Notes: generated from the sequence alone by a model not told the origin. Positions 10,107 to 21,540 are shown, counted from the first letter of the stretch. The stretch is DNA of 64,000 nt from Oscheius onirici (GCA_932521025.1 OW051470.1:6310501-6374500); one strand, 5' to 3'. Numbers and translations are program-made.

Positions 10107-11175
10107 TTTTTTCTAAAAATATATGTTTTACTTGGAAGGAACGATAAAGAGAAAAAAAAACTAGGGAAAATACTTGGGATAGAACGGATCTTTGGCTGTT
10201 CACGTTAGACCTCTTTTTTTGTCCCGTTTATTCATTCATCGAAACTTATTAGATTTTTGAAGAGTTCTGAGAACAAGAGGGAAAAACAAGGATCAAACTA
10301 CATAACAGAGTCCGTCCGACTTGCCGAATGGAAAAATCTTCAAAATGCACCGTTAGTGCGCCTTCAAAAACAGCCGGGAGCGCTGGCGCAGTTTGAGTCC
10401 AAGTGGTTTCCGATGTCATTTTTAGCAGTTCTTCCCATTCCAAGAAAATTTTTTGCTTATAAAAGCTAAGGTCCCACAACAATTCTGCCAAAACGCAAAC
10501 TCATTGTCGCAGTTGAGAGTGACAACAGAACATGGAAAAGAGAAAATCGTTTTCGTTTCTCCTAGAAATTTCCAACTTCCTTTAGTTACATCTTCCTTTC
10601 AACATCCTCGGCCTACTATTATCTTCAACACATATCAATATCATGTTATTCAGACGTGCTTCTTTTGATGATCGAGTAGCTGAGAGATCGACGTCATTGT
10701 TCACTAGGAATTTCATCAGTCCACCAGGTTCGTTTATATTCAATCGCATACACAAAACACTGATTCATTATAAAAACGATCTATTGGCAGCAGCAGAGTC
10801 AGTAGGAGACCTCTTATCACCCACTATCTGAGCTGTCTGAAACCCACAAATCTTTTTTTTTTTCAAAAACTGCTCTCCTCCCTAAAAGTCAATCTGCCGA
10901 TTGATTCTCGGTGCTAATCCTTTTCGTCTATGGACGCCCTCGCACCGAATCAATTTCCGATTCACTTACTACCATTTTATGTGCCCGATCATCGTCTTTT
11001 GGGAAAGCTTGTCAGATGCATCTCGTATTAGTTTCCTCCTTTCCTGTAAAACACAAAAGTCCTTTTCTAAAAAAAAGGTCACAGCAAGTTTCTCAATCTT
11101 CGCCGAAAGCGGGCCCTTCTAACACGCACATTCACTACTTTTGATATAGTAATAAAGGCCTGTTTTCAGCAGAGG
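10107..11175. other. intergenic between MRPL12 and the methyltransferase
   Basis: A divergent promoter region. Open frames at 10249-10491 and 10643-10831 have no recognisable family, and I do not call them genes. A run of T and an AG acceptor precede 11176. Confidence 0.35.
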
Positions 11176-14100
11176 ATGGGAGTGAGCGGCATGCTGATTG
11201 CCGGAGTAGCCGGCGCCACGGCGCTAGGAATTTCTCTTGCCGCTGTCCCCTTCGTGACACCAGCATTGAGAAGGGTCTGTATTCCATACGTTCCGGCCAC
11301 AACCCAACAACTGGAAAATATTTCACGCGCTCTTGCTACCCATAAGGCCAAGGGTCCTCTCATCGACCTCGGATCTGGAGATGGTCGTGTAGTGAGTTTT
11401 CTACTCTACACAGTTTGAATACGTTAGGTCATTGTTTTTTACATCTATCTTTACCCTCCTACCGTGACTGTGCTGAAGCCTTTTTTAATATCAACCTTTT
11501 TTATTATACATTTTTTTCAAAATAGACGATTCCAGCTGTAGGATGAAGTTCGGAGAGCAGTTGACCAGTCACCTTACGCCGGAATGGCGTAAGCAGTACA
11601 TCGACTATGAGGGACTGAAGTCGCTGCTCTATGATAGCATGCAGCTCGTGCCAACCGAGAGCGAAGAGAAGCGGATCGAGCATACCGCTCAGCTGGATGA
11701 GAAGTTCTTCAACAATTGCGAGCAAGAACTCACGAAGATCAACCTGTTCTTCTCGCAGAAAATTGCTGAAGCTCAAGGAAAATACCACGAACTCCAAACT
11801 GAACTTCTGGCATACAAGGAGGTTGTGGAGCACAACAAGGAATCCACGAACAAACGCCGGCGATTCGCAGCTGGACGTGAGAAGTTGAGCAAGACGGACC
11901 AGCAGCTCAAGTTGGCCTTTTCGGAGTTCTACTTGAGTCTGGTGCTGCTCCAAAACTTTCAGCAATTAAATGCTACCGGTTTCCGAAAAATACTCAAGAA
12001 ACATGACAAAGTGACTGGAAACGAACGAGGATTGGACTGGCGAATCAGCAAGGTCGAGAAGAGCAGCTTCTTCCTGAACAGAGACATAGAATCTCTCATC
12101 ACCAACGTTGAAACATCCGTCATCACTGATCTCGAAGGTGGAAATCGACAGGCCGGCATGAAAAGGTTGAAGGTGCCGCCATTGTCGGAGAAGCAGAAGC
12201 CCATCACCACCTTCTCTCTGGGACTGTTCATGGGTGCAAGTATCTGCTTGCTGCTTGGCATCCTCTTCAGTTGGTGGGGATCTCCCGGTCGAGTCAATGA
12301 GCCCAAGTGGGTCGCCGTGAGACTCTTCCGTGGCCCCTTTCTTCTGTTCCTGAGCGTCTTCATGTGCGGCCTAAACATGGCCGGCTGGGCCAAAGCCGGA
12401 GTGAACCATGTTCTGATCTTCGAAGTTGATCCCAGGAACCACCTGACCTACCAGTCGTTGATGCAAATTGCCGCTTTCATGATCGTGGCCTGGTCAAGCT
12501 CAGTTCTACTCTACATCTACGCTCATTTGATCAGCATTCCGCCATTTCTCCCGCCGCTCCTCCTGATGATTTTCTTCTTTTCCTTCATGGTCAATCCGTT
12601 CAAAAAGCCCAGCAGTCTGTTCCACAGGAGTTCCCGTTACTGGCTACTCAATCACTGTTACAAGTGCTTCACGGCTCCTTTTCACTTCGTCACTTTTGCC
12701 GATTTCTGGCTGGGAGATCAGATGAATTCTTTGTCCACAGCTTTTTTGGATCTGCAGGTGAGTGAAAATCAGATAAAAAGACAAATTATCACTTTCAGTA
12801 CTTCCTTTGCTTTTACGCTACAGAAGTGAGCTGGAGTACTGAGTCTTTTATGCAGGTGAATGCCATCAACTCGACCACTGGAGTTGTGCCGTGGGGAGCA
12901 GTAGATATTAGTACGGGAAAGGACATGTGTATGTCAGTGAGCGGAGTCCGTTCGCTGGTCAGCATAATCCCAGCCACTGTCCGCTTCATGCAGTGTCTTC
13001 GCCGTTATCAGGACACAAAACGTATTCATCCGCATCTTGTCAACGCCGGAAAGTACAGTACTACCTACCTTGTCGTCATCTGTGGAGCCTTGAACAAATG
13101 GGCCGAGAAGAATGATCCCAATGCCACTTCTCCGTTTTTTTATATCTGGATTGCTAGCTACATTCTCAGGTAAGAAGCAAAAAAATGTCGAACTATCTTG
13201 TTCAGCTTCACTTACACGTTCCTTTGGGATATTTTCATGGATTGGGGTCTGATTGATCCTCGCAGTCCAAAAGATGCTCCCTTCCTTCGCGAGGAAATGA
13301 TCTATGGGAGCAAATGGTACTACTATGCGGCCATTGTTCAAGATTTTGTTCTCCGTCTGAGTTGGGTTTTGAATGTCTCGCTGGGTGAAGCCTGGACATT
13401 GGACTCGGACTTTCTTACGACCGTTACTGCTCCTGCTGAAGTGTTCCGACGATTCGTCTGGAACTATTTCCGACTGGAAAACGAACATGTCAATAACTGT
13501 GGACAGTTCCGTGCCGTCAGAGATATTTCTGTCAAACCGATCAGAAAGGGAGATCTGGAAGCCTTACAGGTAGGGCATCATACGTAAAACAAGAAAAAGA
13601 TGTATTCAGGCCAAAATGGACTTGGCGGACGGTGTAACCCATCGCGGACAGGACCTGGCAGAACGTCAGAAGAAACAGAAGAAAACTGCCAAAGCTACCA
13701 GAACTCTTCTCAAGAAAACTCGCTTTAATCGCCCGACTGCCCCCTACAATCCGAATGTGGCTATTTTACTGGAAACTCCTCAGTAGAACTTCTTTCTTGG
13801 TTGTTTTCCCCGTTACATGTACAACAATGAGCTCAATTGAACAAAGTTTGCTCAGACATTCCAGTTAGTTTTCCCATATGTTTCTCCCTCGACGCTTTAC
13901 GAATGTATAGTTTTATTTTTGATCCACGACCTTGCCATGACGTGTTCTTGCAAAATGATTCCAAAGCTCACTTCTCCAAATAGTTGTGCAATTGTTTACT
14001 GATTCCCCCAGAGTTTTACAGATAAAAGTTCTGCTTTAAAAGATGTCTTCTTTGTAAATTTTTTACTAGCAGTTCAGAGGAAAGCAGTCCGATACTAATA

Positions 14101-14538
14101 ACTTGTTTTCAGGTAATACAATGTGCGAAAGAAGGATATGACAGTGTTGGGGTTGAGCTGAATTCCATCCTGGTGGCCTACTCCAAGTATTGGGCAGCTC
14201 GCAGTGGTCTTCGAAAGAAGGCTCGTTTCCACAGGTATCTGTTAATCTTTTGTAATTGAACATATTTTCAGAATGGACATGTTCAAAACTAATTTGAACG
14301 ATTACAACACGGCAGTTATTTTTGGAGCAGAAAGTCTAGTCAGATTTATTTTTCTATGGAATCGTATTTATATTTTGTCCAGATGGGAGATCTCGTGCCA
14401 AAACTGTCAGAAATGCTTCCGGACACGCAGCTTCTCGCCTGTCGGTTTCCTCTACCTGAAAACAATGACTGGCATCTGACGACACAGATTGGAGAAGGAA
14501 TCGATGCCGTTTGGATATATCAACGGCTTAGAAGTTGA
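11176..14538 (+). CDS. ATPSCKMT: ATP synthase c-subunit lysine methyltransferase (FAM173-type)
   Basis: A mitochondrial S-adenosylmethionine enzyme whose vertebrate member trimethylates a lysine of ATP synthase subunit c. Exon 1 (11176-11391) encodes an N-terminal hydrophobic segment, F-V-T-P-A-L-R-R-V-C-I-P-Y-V-P-A-T and the SAM motif L-I-D-L-G-S-G-D-G-R-V. Exons 2-4 (14113-14234, 14272-14338, 14383-14538) continue without a break in homology: V-I-Q-C-A-K-E-G-Y-D-S-V-G-V-E-L-N, A-V-I-F-G-A-E and L-A-C-R-F-P-L-P. The product is about 186 residues, somewhat shorter than the human protein. The first intron is 2,721 bp and holds the whole XPR1 gene on the same strand. The exact continuity of motif I across the intron supports one gene. 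Confidence 0.85.
11543..13786 (+). CDS. XPR1: XPR1-type phosphate exporter (SPX-EXS)
   Basis: A plasma-membrane phosphate exporter of about 708 residues (human XPR1 has 696). The N-terminal SPX domain starts M-K-F-G-E-Q-L-T-S-H-L-T-P-E-W-R-K-Q-Y-I and contains the inositol-pyrophosphate-binding Lys cluster region K-I-L-K-K-H-D-K. Several hydrophobic helices follow from about residue 220. The EXS domain has I-P-A-T-V-R-F-M-Q-C-L-R-R-Y, H-L-V-N-A-G-K-Y-S-T-T, M-D-W-G-L and E-V-F-R-R-F-V-W-N-Y-F-R-L-E-N-E-H. Exons are 11543-12757, 12799-13169, 13206-13569 and 13610-13786, all in frame. The whole gene lies inside intron 1 of the methyltransferase gene. The first exon, 1.2 kb without an intron, is unusually long for this window. 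Confidence 0.95.
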
Positions 14539-14677
14539 ATCTCTTCACATATTAGGATGTTTGTTATTGTTGCTCATTTTTTCATAAAGATTATTTCTAC
14601 TTTTGCGGTCGATTTATATCCGATTCTCAGTTCAATATCTTTAGCAAACGACTTTCGACGAAACTTTTCTCCAGAAT

Positions 14678-15150
14678 GTTAAGCTTGCTGAAGTCATTAA
14701 TGCCATTGGTAGATCAGAAGAGAGGTAGAGCCACATATTATCAACAACAAAAGAAGTTTCCACCAGCATTTGTGAGGTGGTTTTGATTTTTTTGTTGTTG
14801 AGACGAAATTCGTCTTAGACGGTTTTTGTTACGCTATCCTCACGCTCATTTATATGCCGTCTTTTTCTTATGTTCTTCAGCCATGGTTGGTCCAGTTCTA
14901 CACTCAGTAAATCTTGTTCTCTTTCTTGTCTTAAAGTAAGTTCAGGTGTATCTCTACATGACAATGTCAAAAAAAGAGTTTGATCACTATCGTCTGGAAA
15001 AGACGGCATTAGTCAAAGATCGTCAAAAATACGGTCAGTTGCGTCTTTGAATAAAGTACTCAATGTTTTAGGCAAAAATCTCTGGATACCCTTCATTTCA
15101 TCCGGGAAGCCAGAAGACTCGCCAGATGGACCGCATCCGGTTGCACAATA
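14678..15150 (+). CDS. possible small protein gene downstream of ATPSCKMT
   Basis: Low-confidence gene 140 bp after the methyltransferase stop. A first exon could begin at the ATG near 14678. A better supported end reads S-K-K-E-F-D-H-Y-R-L-E-K-T-A-L-V-K-D-R-Q-K-Y, an intron ending in TTTTAG, then G-K-N-L-W-I-P-F and a Pro-rich tail. The phase between first and last exons does not resolve cleanly. Size and spacing suggest a small downstream operon member. No family is recognised. Confidence 0.3.
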
Positions 15151-15231
15151 AAGAAACTTATATGCCATTAATTAAATAAATCGTAGTCATAGAGAAAAAC
15201 GAATGAAAATTTAGAAGAATTCTTGGTATTA

Positions 15232-15623
15232 CTATAGCAGGCACCCCCTCCATTCAAATAATTTGGCGTGCAAGCCATAAATTGACTAAATTCGCGTTTT
15301 TAACCATTTTTCCAGTATTATTTCACGTTCTAGCTGCTTTTATCGAACGCAGCATCAAAAACTACCCCTTGGGCGAGTGTCCAAACGAATAAAATAGTGA
15401 AAAATCTAGAGAAACTCTCGGGGGGTGCAATATGTTAGCGATGTTGCTTATTCTGAAGTATTTCGCCTAATTTTTCAAGTATTTCGGCATCCTAGGGGTT
15501 ATAATTGGCGCCGAGTTCGATAAACACATCTAGAACGTGAAAAAATAACGAAAAAGTGGTGAAAATCCCGATTTCACACATTGCGCGCCAAAATATTTGA
15601 GTGGAGGGGGGTGCCTGCTATAG
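15232..15623. mobile_element. 392-bp TIR element with TA target duplication
   Basis: Terminal inverted repeats begin CTATAGCAGGCACCCCC and end in the complement GGGGGTGCCTGCTATAG, continuing imperfectly for about 40 bp (left TTTGGCGTGC, right GCGCGCCAAA). A TA dinucleotide flanks both ends. There is no coding frame inside, so this is a non-autonomous DNA element of the kind mobilised by TA-targeting (mariner/pogo-type) transposases. Confidence 0.85.
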
Positions 15624-15779
15624 TATTACCGAATTCTTCATTTTCGCTCTCTTCTTTTGTTCAGTTCTGAAGGAATCGTTTGTGAGCCGTTTCGTATCAG
15701 AGAATGTCAATTTGTTCAGAATATTATACCGCAAGTATTGCTTGGTGATCAAATGCACGTTTTAACATTATACGTTTAT

Positions 15780-16280
15780 AGTCACTATACTTGGGCGTCG
15801 AGTCAAAAAGTCGAGTCATGAGCCGATTCGAGTTCTGTACCGACCCGAGTCGAGTCGGCTCGAGCTGGCTCGCGAGCTGAGTCGATTTTTTTTTCAAATT
15901 CCGCGGCTCAAATACGAAGAATTGAAGAAAATCTTTTGTTATTTCCCGTTTGTTGAGCCAAATAATCTTTAAAAAATCGGCTCGAGTCGAGTTGCAAAAA
16001 TAATCCCGAAGAACATCTACCTCGCGCCAGAAACTACAGGAATCTTTTTTAAAAACGCCCATATGCGTCCCGCAGCGAACTCTTTTTTTGATTGACCGGA
16101 TTCATTTTTATCAGGCTTGTTGATTCGTGACAGCCCCACAATGCGGAAAACCACTTTGAAAATGACCCATTCCGCGCGAAACCCAAAACGAATTCGCTAC
16201 AGTTTGAACGCGGCCAATTTTAACGTCCTACTCGACTCGAATCCTACTCGAGTCGAGCCGCTTTTCTCGAAAATTTCACG
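15780..16280. repeat. CGAGTC/CTCGAG-rich degenerate repeat
   Basis: Short GAGTCGAGTC-like units are scattered from 15790 to 15880 and again near 15980 and 16230-16260. A similar CTCGAG-rich stretch lies at about 61345-61440 in the opposite orientation. Both are bounded by ACTATACTTGGGC or its complement, so they belong to one dispersed family. The rest of 15151-16488 holds the TIR element and no gene I can support. Confidence 0.6.
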
Positions 16281-16488
16281 ATACACCTTTGGCGTCATTT
16301 TTGCTGGGGATTTCTTGGGGCTGTACCTACTTATGACAAAAATGACGCCAAGGGTGAGAATTTTGAGAAAAACGTGACATCAGGTTTGCGCCTTTGACTC
16401 GGGCGCCGACGGGTGTTTTTTTTCTTTTACGTGAACACATGTCATTTTGTTTAGAAAATTTGATGCAGTTTGTGACAATTTTAGTGCA

Positions 16489-18329
16489 ATGGCCTCGCCA
16501 TCTCCTCCAGTGACACCAACTTCGAGACCTCTCTTTGGTCGCTGTCTCCGGTCTCATTCGAAGAACATACCTACCGAGGTAATTGTATCGCTAATTTCCG
16601 TTTTTTTATGACGAACTTGCAGAAGCAATGCATAAGTCCTAAGATTACCGGATTTTTCAATGTCAGGAAACGACACAGCCCCAGTTGCGCCGAGAATCAG
16701 AAGTACGTTGTAATTGTTGCTTTGTAAATAAAGTTTGTAGGAAACGTTGCGCGATGATTGTACCTCGGGGAAATTCGTTGACGCCTGTCTTGTCCTATAA
16801 CTCCAATTCACCACTGGCTACGATAAACTCTACCATCTTTGAAGAGGAAGCTCCATCCCCACCGAAACGACCCAGAACACTTAGTGATTTGGGAGTATTC
16901 GACGAGTTTCACTCTAACCAGCGGTTCGACTTCCTTGCTTCAATTCCAGGTGAGATTTGCATGTTTACTTTACATCTTCTTCGTTTTTAGTATCGTTCTT
17001 CTGCAAGCTCGCTTTAACATCTCAAGAATGGTCTAAGGCGATTGTCAAGTACATAGAGAGCAATTCATGGAAAAGACGCTTCGTCAATGCAGCTAACAAC
17101 TGGACCGAGAGTGCATCTGAAGATCCCTTCGCTGCTACTGGAAAACTTTTGAAGGCTCTCACAATCCAAATGTGCACCGCAGACCGCATTACTACTATGA
17201 AAAGTTTTGTTGAAGATGTTCATTTGGAAATCGTGGACTGCGAGCACTGGTTCAAGTTTTTCAATTCGGTAAGAAATGGTATGTTTATTGTATAACTTGA
17301 TTCTTCAGTTCTGTCGATCTTGGGCTGTCAAGGAGAAGTTGAAGATTGCTTGTGCTATCAAACATATGAACAACAATAGGCTGGAAAAGCTGCTGAAAGT
17401 TTTCTTGACAACACCACGCGGAGAGAGATCAGACGTAGAAGTGGAGGTTGGTTGAACTTCAGATTCATTTTGAGCAATTTGTTAAGATCAGAAAACTTCT
17501 TCGTGGATACTTTTTGAAACCACTCTGCGATAAAAGATTCACCTCTTTCGAAAATGGAGAAGCAGCTTTCTGGCTCTCCAGCATCCTTCGTAATCTAGAA
17601 AAGCCCGAATGGCAAGCACAGCTCCTCGTCGTCCTGTTTGGTCATGCATCCAATGGTAACTTGCTCTTGGATCAGTGATAAATTGCATTATAGGACTAGT
17701 CGACTGGAGCTCTTCTGTAGATGAGGTTGTCACATCGGGACAGCAGGCTGAAGAACGTTTCTATCCAATCGCCAATGCCATTTCTGAACTTTTAAAGTTG
17801 CGCGAAATGAAAGACTCGCTATGCCACTGGAAAGATTCAGAAGTCTTCAATCTGATCGAAGAAATTACAAGCAAGTTTTACTACGCTGCCCTTGATAACG
17901 ATCAGTTTAGCAATGCCTAATCCATGGTGTTTCGACAATTTCGCCTCTTTTCTGCTTCAAAGAAGTCGTCTGATCCCTATTGCTGTTGGAATGCGTGTTC
18001 GTGAAGGTCACTGTGAAGAGGCAGGACAAATTGTTAATTCTTTGAAAACGGTAAATTGCTATCTTGGTTTCGCAGAAACACTTTAGCTCATCTTTCGCTG
18101 GGGCCTCAATCTGGAGGAGAGACTCGGACATCCACTTCGTTACATTCTTCAATCGCTTGCTCCAACACTGAAAAAGAAGCTGACGACGTCGATAGTGGAT
18201 GCTCACCTCGCACAACTTCGAGAATATTATCTTGCTGGAGATACTCTTGTAGCCAGTCTGGCGGAGGAGAATTCTGCTCAAAGGGCCTTTTTATCTATTA
18301 TCTACGAAGCTGTAGCCCAAAGCGAGTGA
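16489..18329 (+). CDS. FBXO47/PROM-1-like protein
   Basis: A multi-exon gene whose product resembles FBXO47, the nematode PROM-1 group, meiotic F-box proteins. The N-terminus is Ser/Pro-rich and basic (S-P-K-I-T-G-F-F, P-P-K-R-P-R). A possible degenerate F-box lies around F-D-F-L-A-S-I-P. A long helical region follows with D-C-E-H-W-F-K-F-F, L-L-V-V-L-F-G-H-A-S-N-G-L-V-D-W and P-W-C-F-D-N-F-A-S-F-L-L. The C-terminus reads R-W-G-L-N-L-E-E-R-L-G-H-P-L-R-Y-I-L. Two introns must be only about 28-31 nt (near 17430 and 17875-17905) to keep the frame. The RING gene starts 73 bp after the stop, as in an operon. The FBXO47 assignment is from memory of the family's pattern and is tentative. Confidence 0.6.
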
Positions 18330-18402
18330 TCACTCCATCCCTTTTATTTAACTTTGTTTGATTCATTGTAAATTAACTCTGATCTTATCAGTACTTGTGA
18401 AT

Positions 18403-19321
18403 ATGTTAGATCGTGTTGCTGCGCAACAATTGCCTGTAAGTTTATTATTTTCTGAATTTTACTTTTCTTTTCTTGGTTACTGTAAGTTGAAATGAAAATG
18501 TGATTTTCCCGTGCTTTTTTCGCGTCTAACTTTACGATTAGCTAAATTGCTTTCAGCTAAAGTTGACTTCAAAGTTTTTTTTTCAGAAAGTTAGTAAAGG
18601 CATTCAAATGAATAATTGGCTTCTTAGTGGATGTTTTCCCATACTCAAGGGTAATTTGGAAATTCTACCAAGTCAATTCACGGTATTTAGACTCGATGTT
18701 GCACAGACACTGCCGAAACTGATTCGTCCGCCAAAAGAGAAGATAGAAAAGGAACATTTCAAGCTGGAACTGGTTAAGAATGAGGGCGAACAGCCAGTGC
18801 TGAAAATGGTGTTGGAGTGGACCGAATCGGATGACAAGACGGCAATCAAACTGGCCAATTCGACTGGAAAAAGCTACGAAGAAGTTGTACAGATGGCATG
18901 TGAGGGAGGCTGTGGTCGAAAAGAGACGCTGCGCAAGCTCGCCGAGTTTGGTAAATGCGATCATCTGATCTGTGGAGGTTGTCTGACGGACCGCTCGTCT
19001 TATTCGACCCTTCAGTGTCCTTCCTGCTATCCGGCCGAACAAAATGCCATGCGTCCGGATGAGCTGCTCTCGGTCAAGCTGATAATCATCGAAAACGGGA
19101 AGAAGTCGAGTCAGCAGTTCGAATGGTACGGATCACAGTCCATTTCTTCCACCAAACAGATGATCTCGGTCATGAGTTCTCGTCCATTGTCTCAGCTTCT
19201 CTTCTGCAGCGGTAATCTTATCAAGAAGAACCAATTGAAGCAGATTCCATCGGATTCGGCCGAACTTGTCGATCTGAACGAGTCCGGATCCTGCATCACG
19301 TTCGTGGCTGTCTTCAATTGA
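18403..19321 (+). CDS. RING-like zinc-finger protein, unrecognised
   Basis: A 255-residue protein in two exons (18403-18435 and 18587-19321). The centre has a RING-like Cys/His array: C-E-G-G-C-G-R, C-D-H-L-I-C-G-G-C, then C-P-S-C. This suggests an E3 ubiquitin or SUMO ligase. The C-terminal 80 residues (V-K-L-I-I-I-E-N-G to F-V-A-V-F-N) look like a compact beta-rich fold, possibly ubiquitin-like. No signal peptide or membrane helix is visible. The start lies 73 bp after the FBXO47-like stop on the same strand, so the two are probably co-transcribed. Family identity is not recognised beyond the zinc-finger pattern. Confidence 0.82.
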
Positions 19322-19440
19322 TATCTAGAGAAGACGTCGAATAAATCTAGATAATTGCAGCTCATTTCTTGCGTGTTTTCTCACTTTCCCCTCTGATGTG
19401 CTGGATATTCTCGTTCCATTGTTCTTCCGTATTTTTTGTA

Positions 19441-19600
19441 GTTCGGGAAAAACGGTAATAGTTCGGCAGGCGGCCCCCTTCGTTCAAGTTTTTTTGGCGG
19501 AACGGTCCAAATAACCATTTTTCCCTCATTTGTTCCCTTTCTAGCTGTGTTTATCGAGCTCAGCGTCACAATTTACCTCTAGGATGGCCGTAAATCTAAA
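19441..19600. repeat. fragment related to the 15.2-kb TIR element
   Basis: GTAATAGTTCGGCAGGCGGC, followed by a TTTTTGGCGGAACG stretch and TTCTAGCTGTGTTTATCGA, matches the left end and body of the element at 15232-15623 with many substitutions. The matching right end was not found, so this looks like an eroded or truncated relative. Confidence 0.5.
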
Positions 19601-19671
19601 AGCTAAAAAATTCATTTTTTCTGATTTTTTTGTTTCCAAATACGTCCCCTGATTAGATTTATTTTGTCATT

Positions 19672-19801
19672 AGAAAAATTGGAAGAAAATCGAAAACTGA
19701 CAATGAAAATCGAAGAAAACTGCTATGTTTACCGAATTTCGTCAAAAACCGCATTTTCTTCTATTTTTGTCGTCAGTTTTCGATTTTCTTCCGATTTTTC
19801 T
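19672..19801. repeat. long AT-rich hairpin
   Basis: Arms of about 49 bp at 19672-19721 and 19752-19801 are near-complementary and share the core GAAGAAAATCGAAAACTGAC. A loop of about 30 bp separates them. It lies between the RING gene and the transposase remnant. Confidence 0.75.
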
Positions 19802-19831
19802 CTTCTGTTCCATGAACGTAAGAACAGTTTG

Positions 19832-20692
19832 CTATGCTGTTGCTGCTTCGGCAAACGGTATTTGGCGAAGCTCTTCTGCTTCTTCGTGATCATCTTCGGA
19901 AGAAACCGTTTCCTGATTTGCTCGGAAAAAGTCGCTTGTTGAAAGTTCTCCAGATGTAGCTAAATCTTCGTCTAACTCCACGTATTCTTCTAGGTCGATG
20001 TAACGTAGACCCTCAGACACTTGCAGTCGCTCTAACTGCAGGCGAATTTCATTTATCTGTTCCTTCTCTTGATGCAGTGAATCGTCCTAAAAAGTTATAC
20101 GCTTGTGAGCTGAATAAAACCATTCCTACCTTGATTGAACGAAAACCAGCATGTCCAAAGCAATTCAAAATTGTATTAGCCGTCACGTGAGATCTTCTTT
20201 CAAGACTGTTTTCTGCCAATTTGAAACCGTATCCATGTTAACAGCTCCTTCTTCTCCTTGAATTGTCTTCAAAGTGATACCGTTACGTTTTTTGAAGTTG
20301 AAAAGCCAACCTTCACTGGCCCGAAAGTCCGTATTTCCGTTGAGCGTAGCGTATTCCCTTGCTTTCATCTAAAAATAATTAACATATGGAAAAAACGCCT
20401 GAATCAAGGCTCCGCTGATAGGATTATTGACTGCTCGCATCGCTTTGAACCATCGCAAGGTTACATCTTCTACTGATTTCGCGTTTTCGTCCTTATTCAC
20501 GTGTTTTCTTTGCGGATCGACTTCTTCGGTTATTTTCAGCATGATATTCTTTCGATTTGCAAGAATTCTGTAGACTCCGGGAGACGATATTCCGAAAAGT
20601 GCTGCCAATTCTTCTACGGGACTACTCTTGTCTTTGGCTTGGATCAGGCGTCTTTTTTGCTCGAACGTTAGATGTTTTCGTTTTGGAGACAT
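19832..20692 (-). pseudogene. pogo/Tigger transposase with DDE domain deleted
   Basis: The start (20690-20692) opens M-S-P-K-R-K-H-L-T-F-E-Q-K-R-R-L-I, a psq-type helix-turn-helix, followed by a CENP-B-type second helix-turn-helix with A-S-E-G-W-L-F-N-F-K-K-R-N-G-I. Right after Q-G-E-E-G-A-V and a short stretch, the sequence jumps to T-A-N-T-I-L-N-C-F-G-H-A-G-F, which in the family lies beyond the catalytic DDE domain, with a frame change at the junction. An acidic C-terminal tail (E-E-Y-V-E-L-D-E) ends at 19832-19834. The DDE catalytic core is absent, so this is an internally deleted, immobile copy. One inferred intron has a non-GT donor. Confidence 0.75.
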
Positions 20693-21137
20693 CGCTTTTA
20701 CCTGAATAAAACAATTGAGGAAATTTATTAAAAAAAGATGCGAAAAAAAACAAAAAAGGAAGAAGAAATGAGAACAAATGCAAGAAAAATATATTCGAGT
20801 CCCGCGCGTACGTAAATGTGCGTTGACAAAAGTACGCAAAATTACGTTTATACTATATCGAGGGGGAAAATCAACAGCATTCTACTGTTGTTGCCAATTT
20901 TTTTTTATACATTATCAAATATCGAGAGTCAGAATACACTGAAAACGGGGTTTTTCGTTTTTCGCACAAAATTTGTCTACTATTTCGTGAATTCTACTCT
21001 ATCGGGCATTTTTGTAGGGTGTATCGCACCCCGCACAGCAATTTATATAATTTGACCCTAAAAATTAGTTGCTGGAAAAAGAAACTTTCTGATATAAAGG
21101 TTCAGGAGATTATAGTCTGTTCAAAAAATAGAGATCA

Positions 21138-21272
21138 TTATTTGAATTGGCCCGCGCTTTTTCATTGGCTGAGTATCCAACACTTACATGCTGTAACGTG
21201 CTACACAGCTAAATTCCCGCCAATATGATTTGAAAATTGTTCCGTGAAGAAAGCGCGGGCCAATTCAAAAAA
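21138..21272. mobile_element. short TIR element (about 130 bp)
   Basis: TTTGAATTGGCCCGCGCTTT at the left is repeated in inverse orientation as AAAGCGCGGGCCAATTCAAA at the right, a near-perfect 20-bp terminal inverted repeat around an AT-rich core. It is a small MITE with no coding capacity. Confidence 0.75.
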
Positions 21273-21540
21273 TGCTCTCTACATTAAAATATCTGTGATT
21301 CTTAGAGATAAGAGATATGGTTCACTGAGGAAAAACGTGGATTTGACCTTTGTGGGCAATATTGTTCACTTTTTGGTGAGTCCTTACAATCCACTTTGTA
21401 TTGTTCACTTATTGTCCGGTCTTCTAAAAACACAGGGTAAAGACAAATCCCTCATTGTCTAAAGACTTTTCCACTTTTTACAAATCCAGATCTAATATAA
21501 CTTTGTTCCCCAGGTGCTATAACACTATGGTTTGTTAAAG

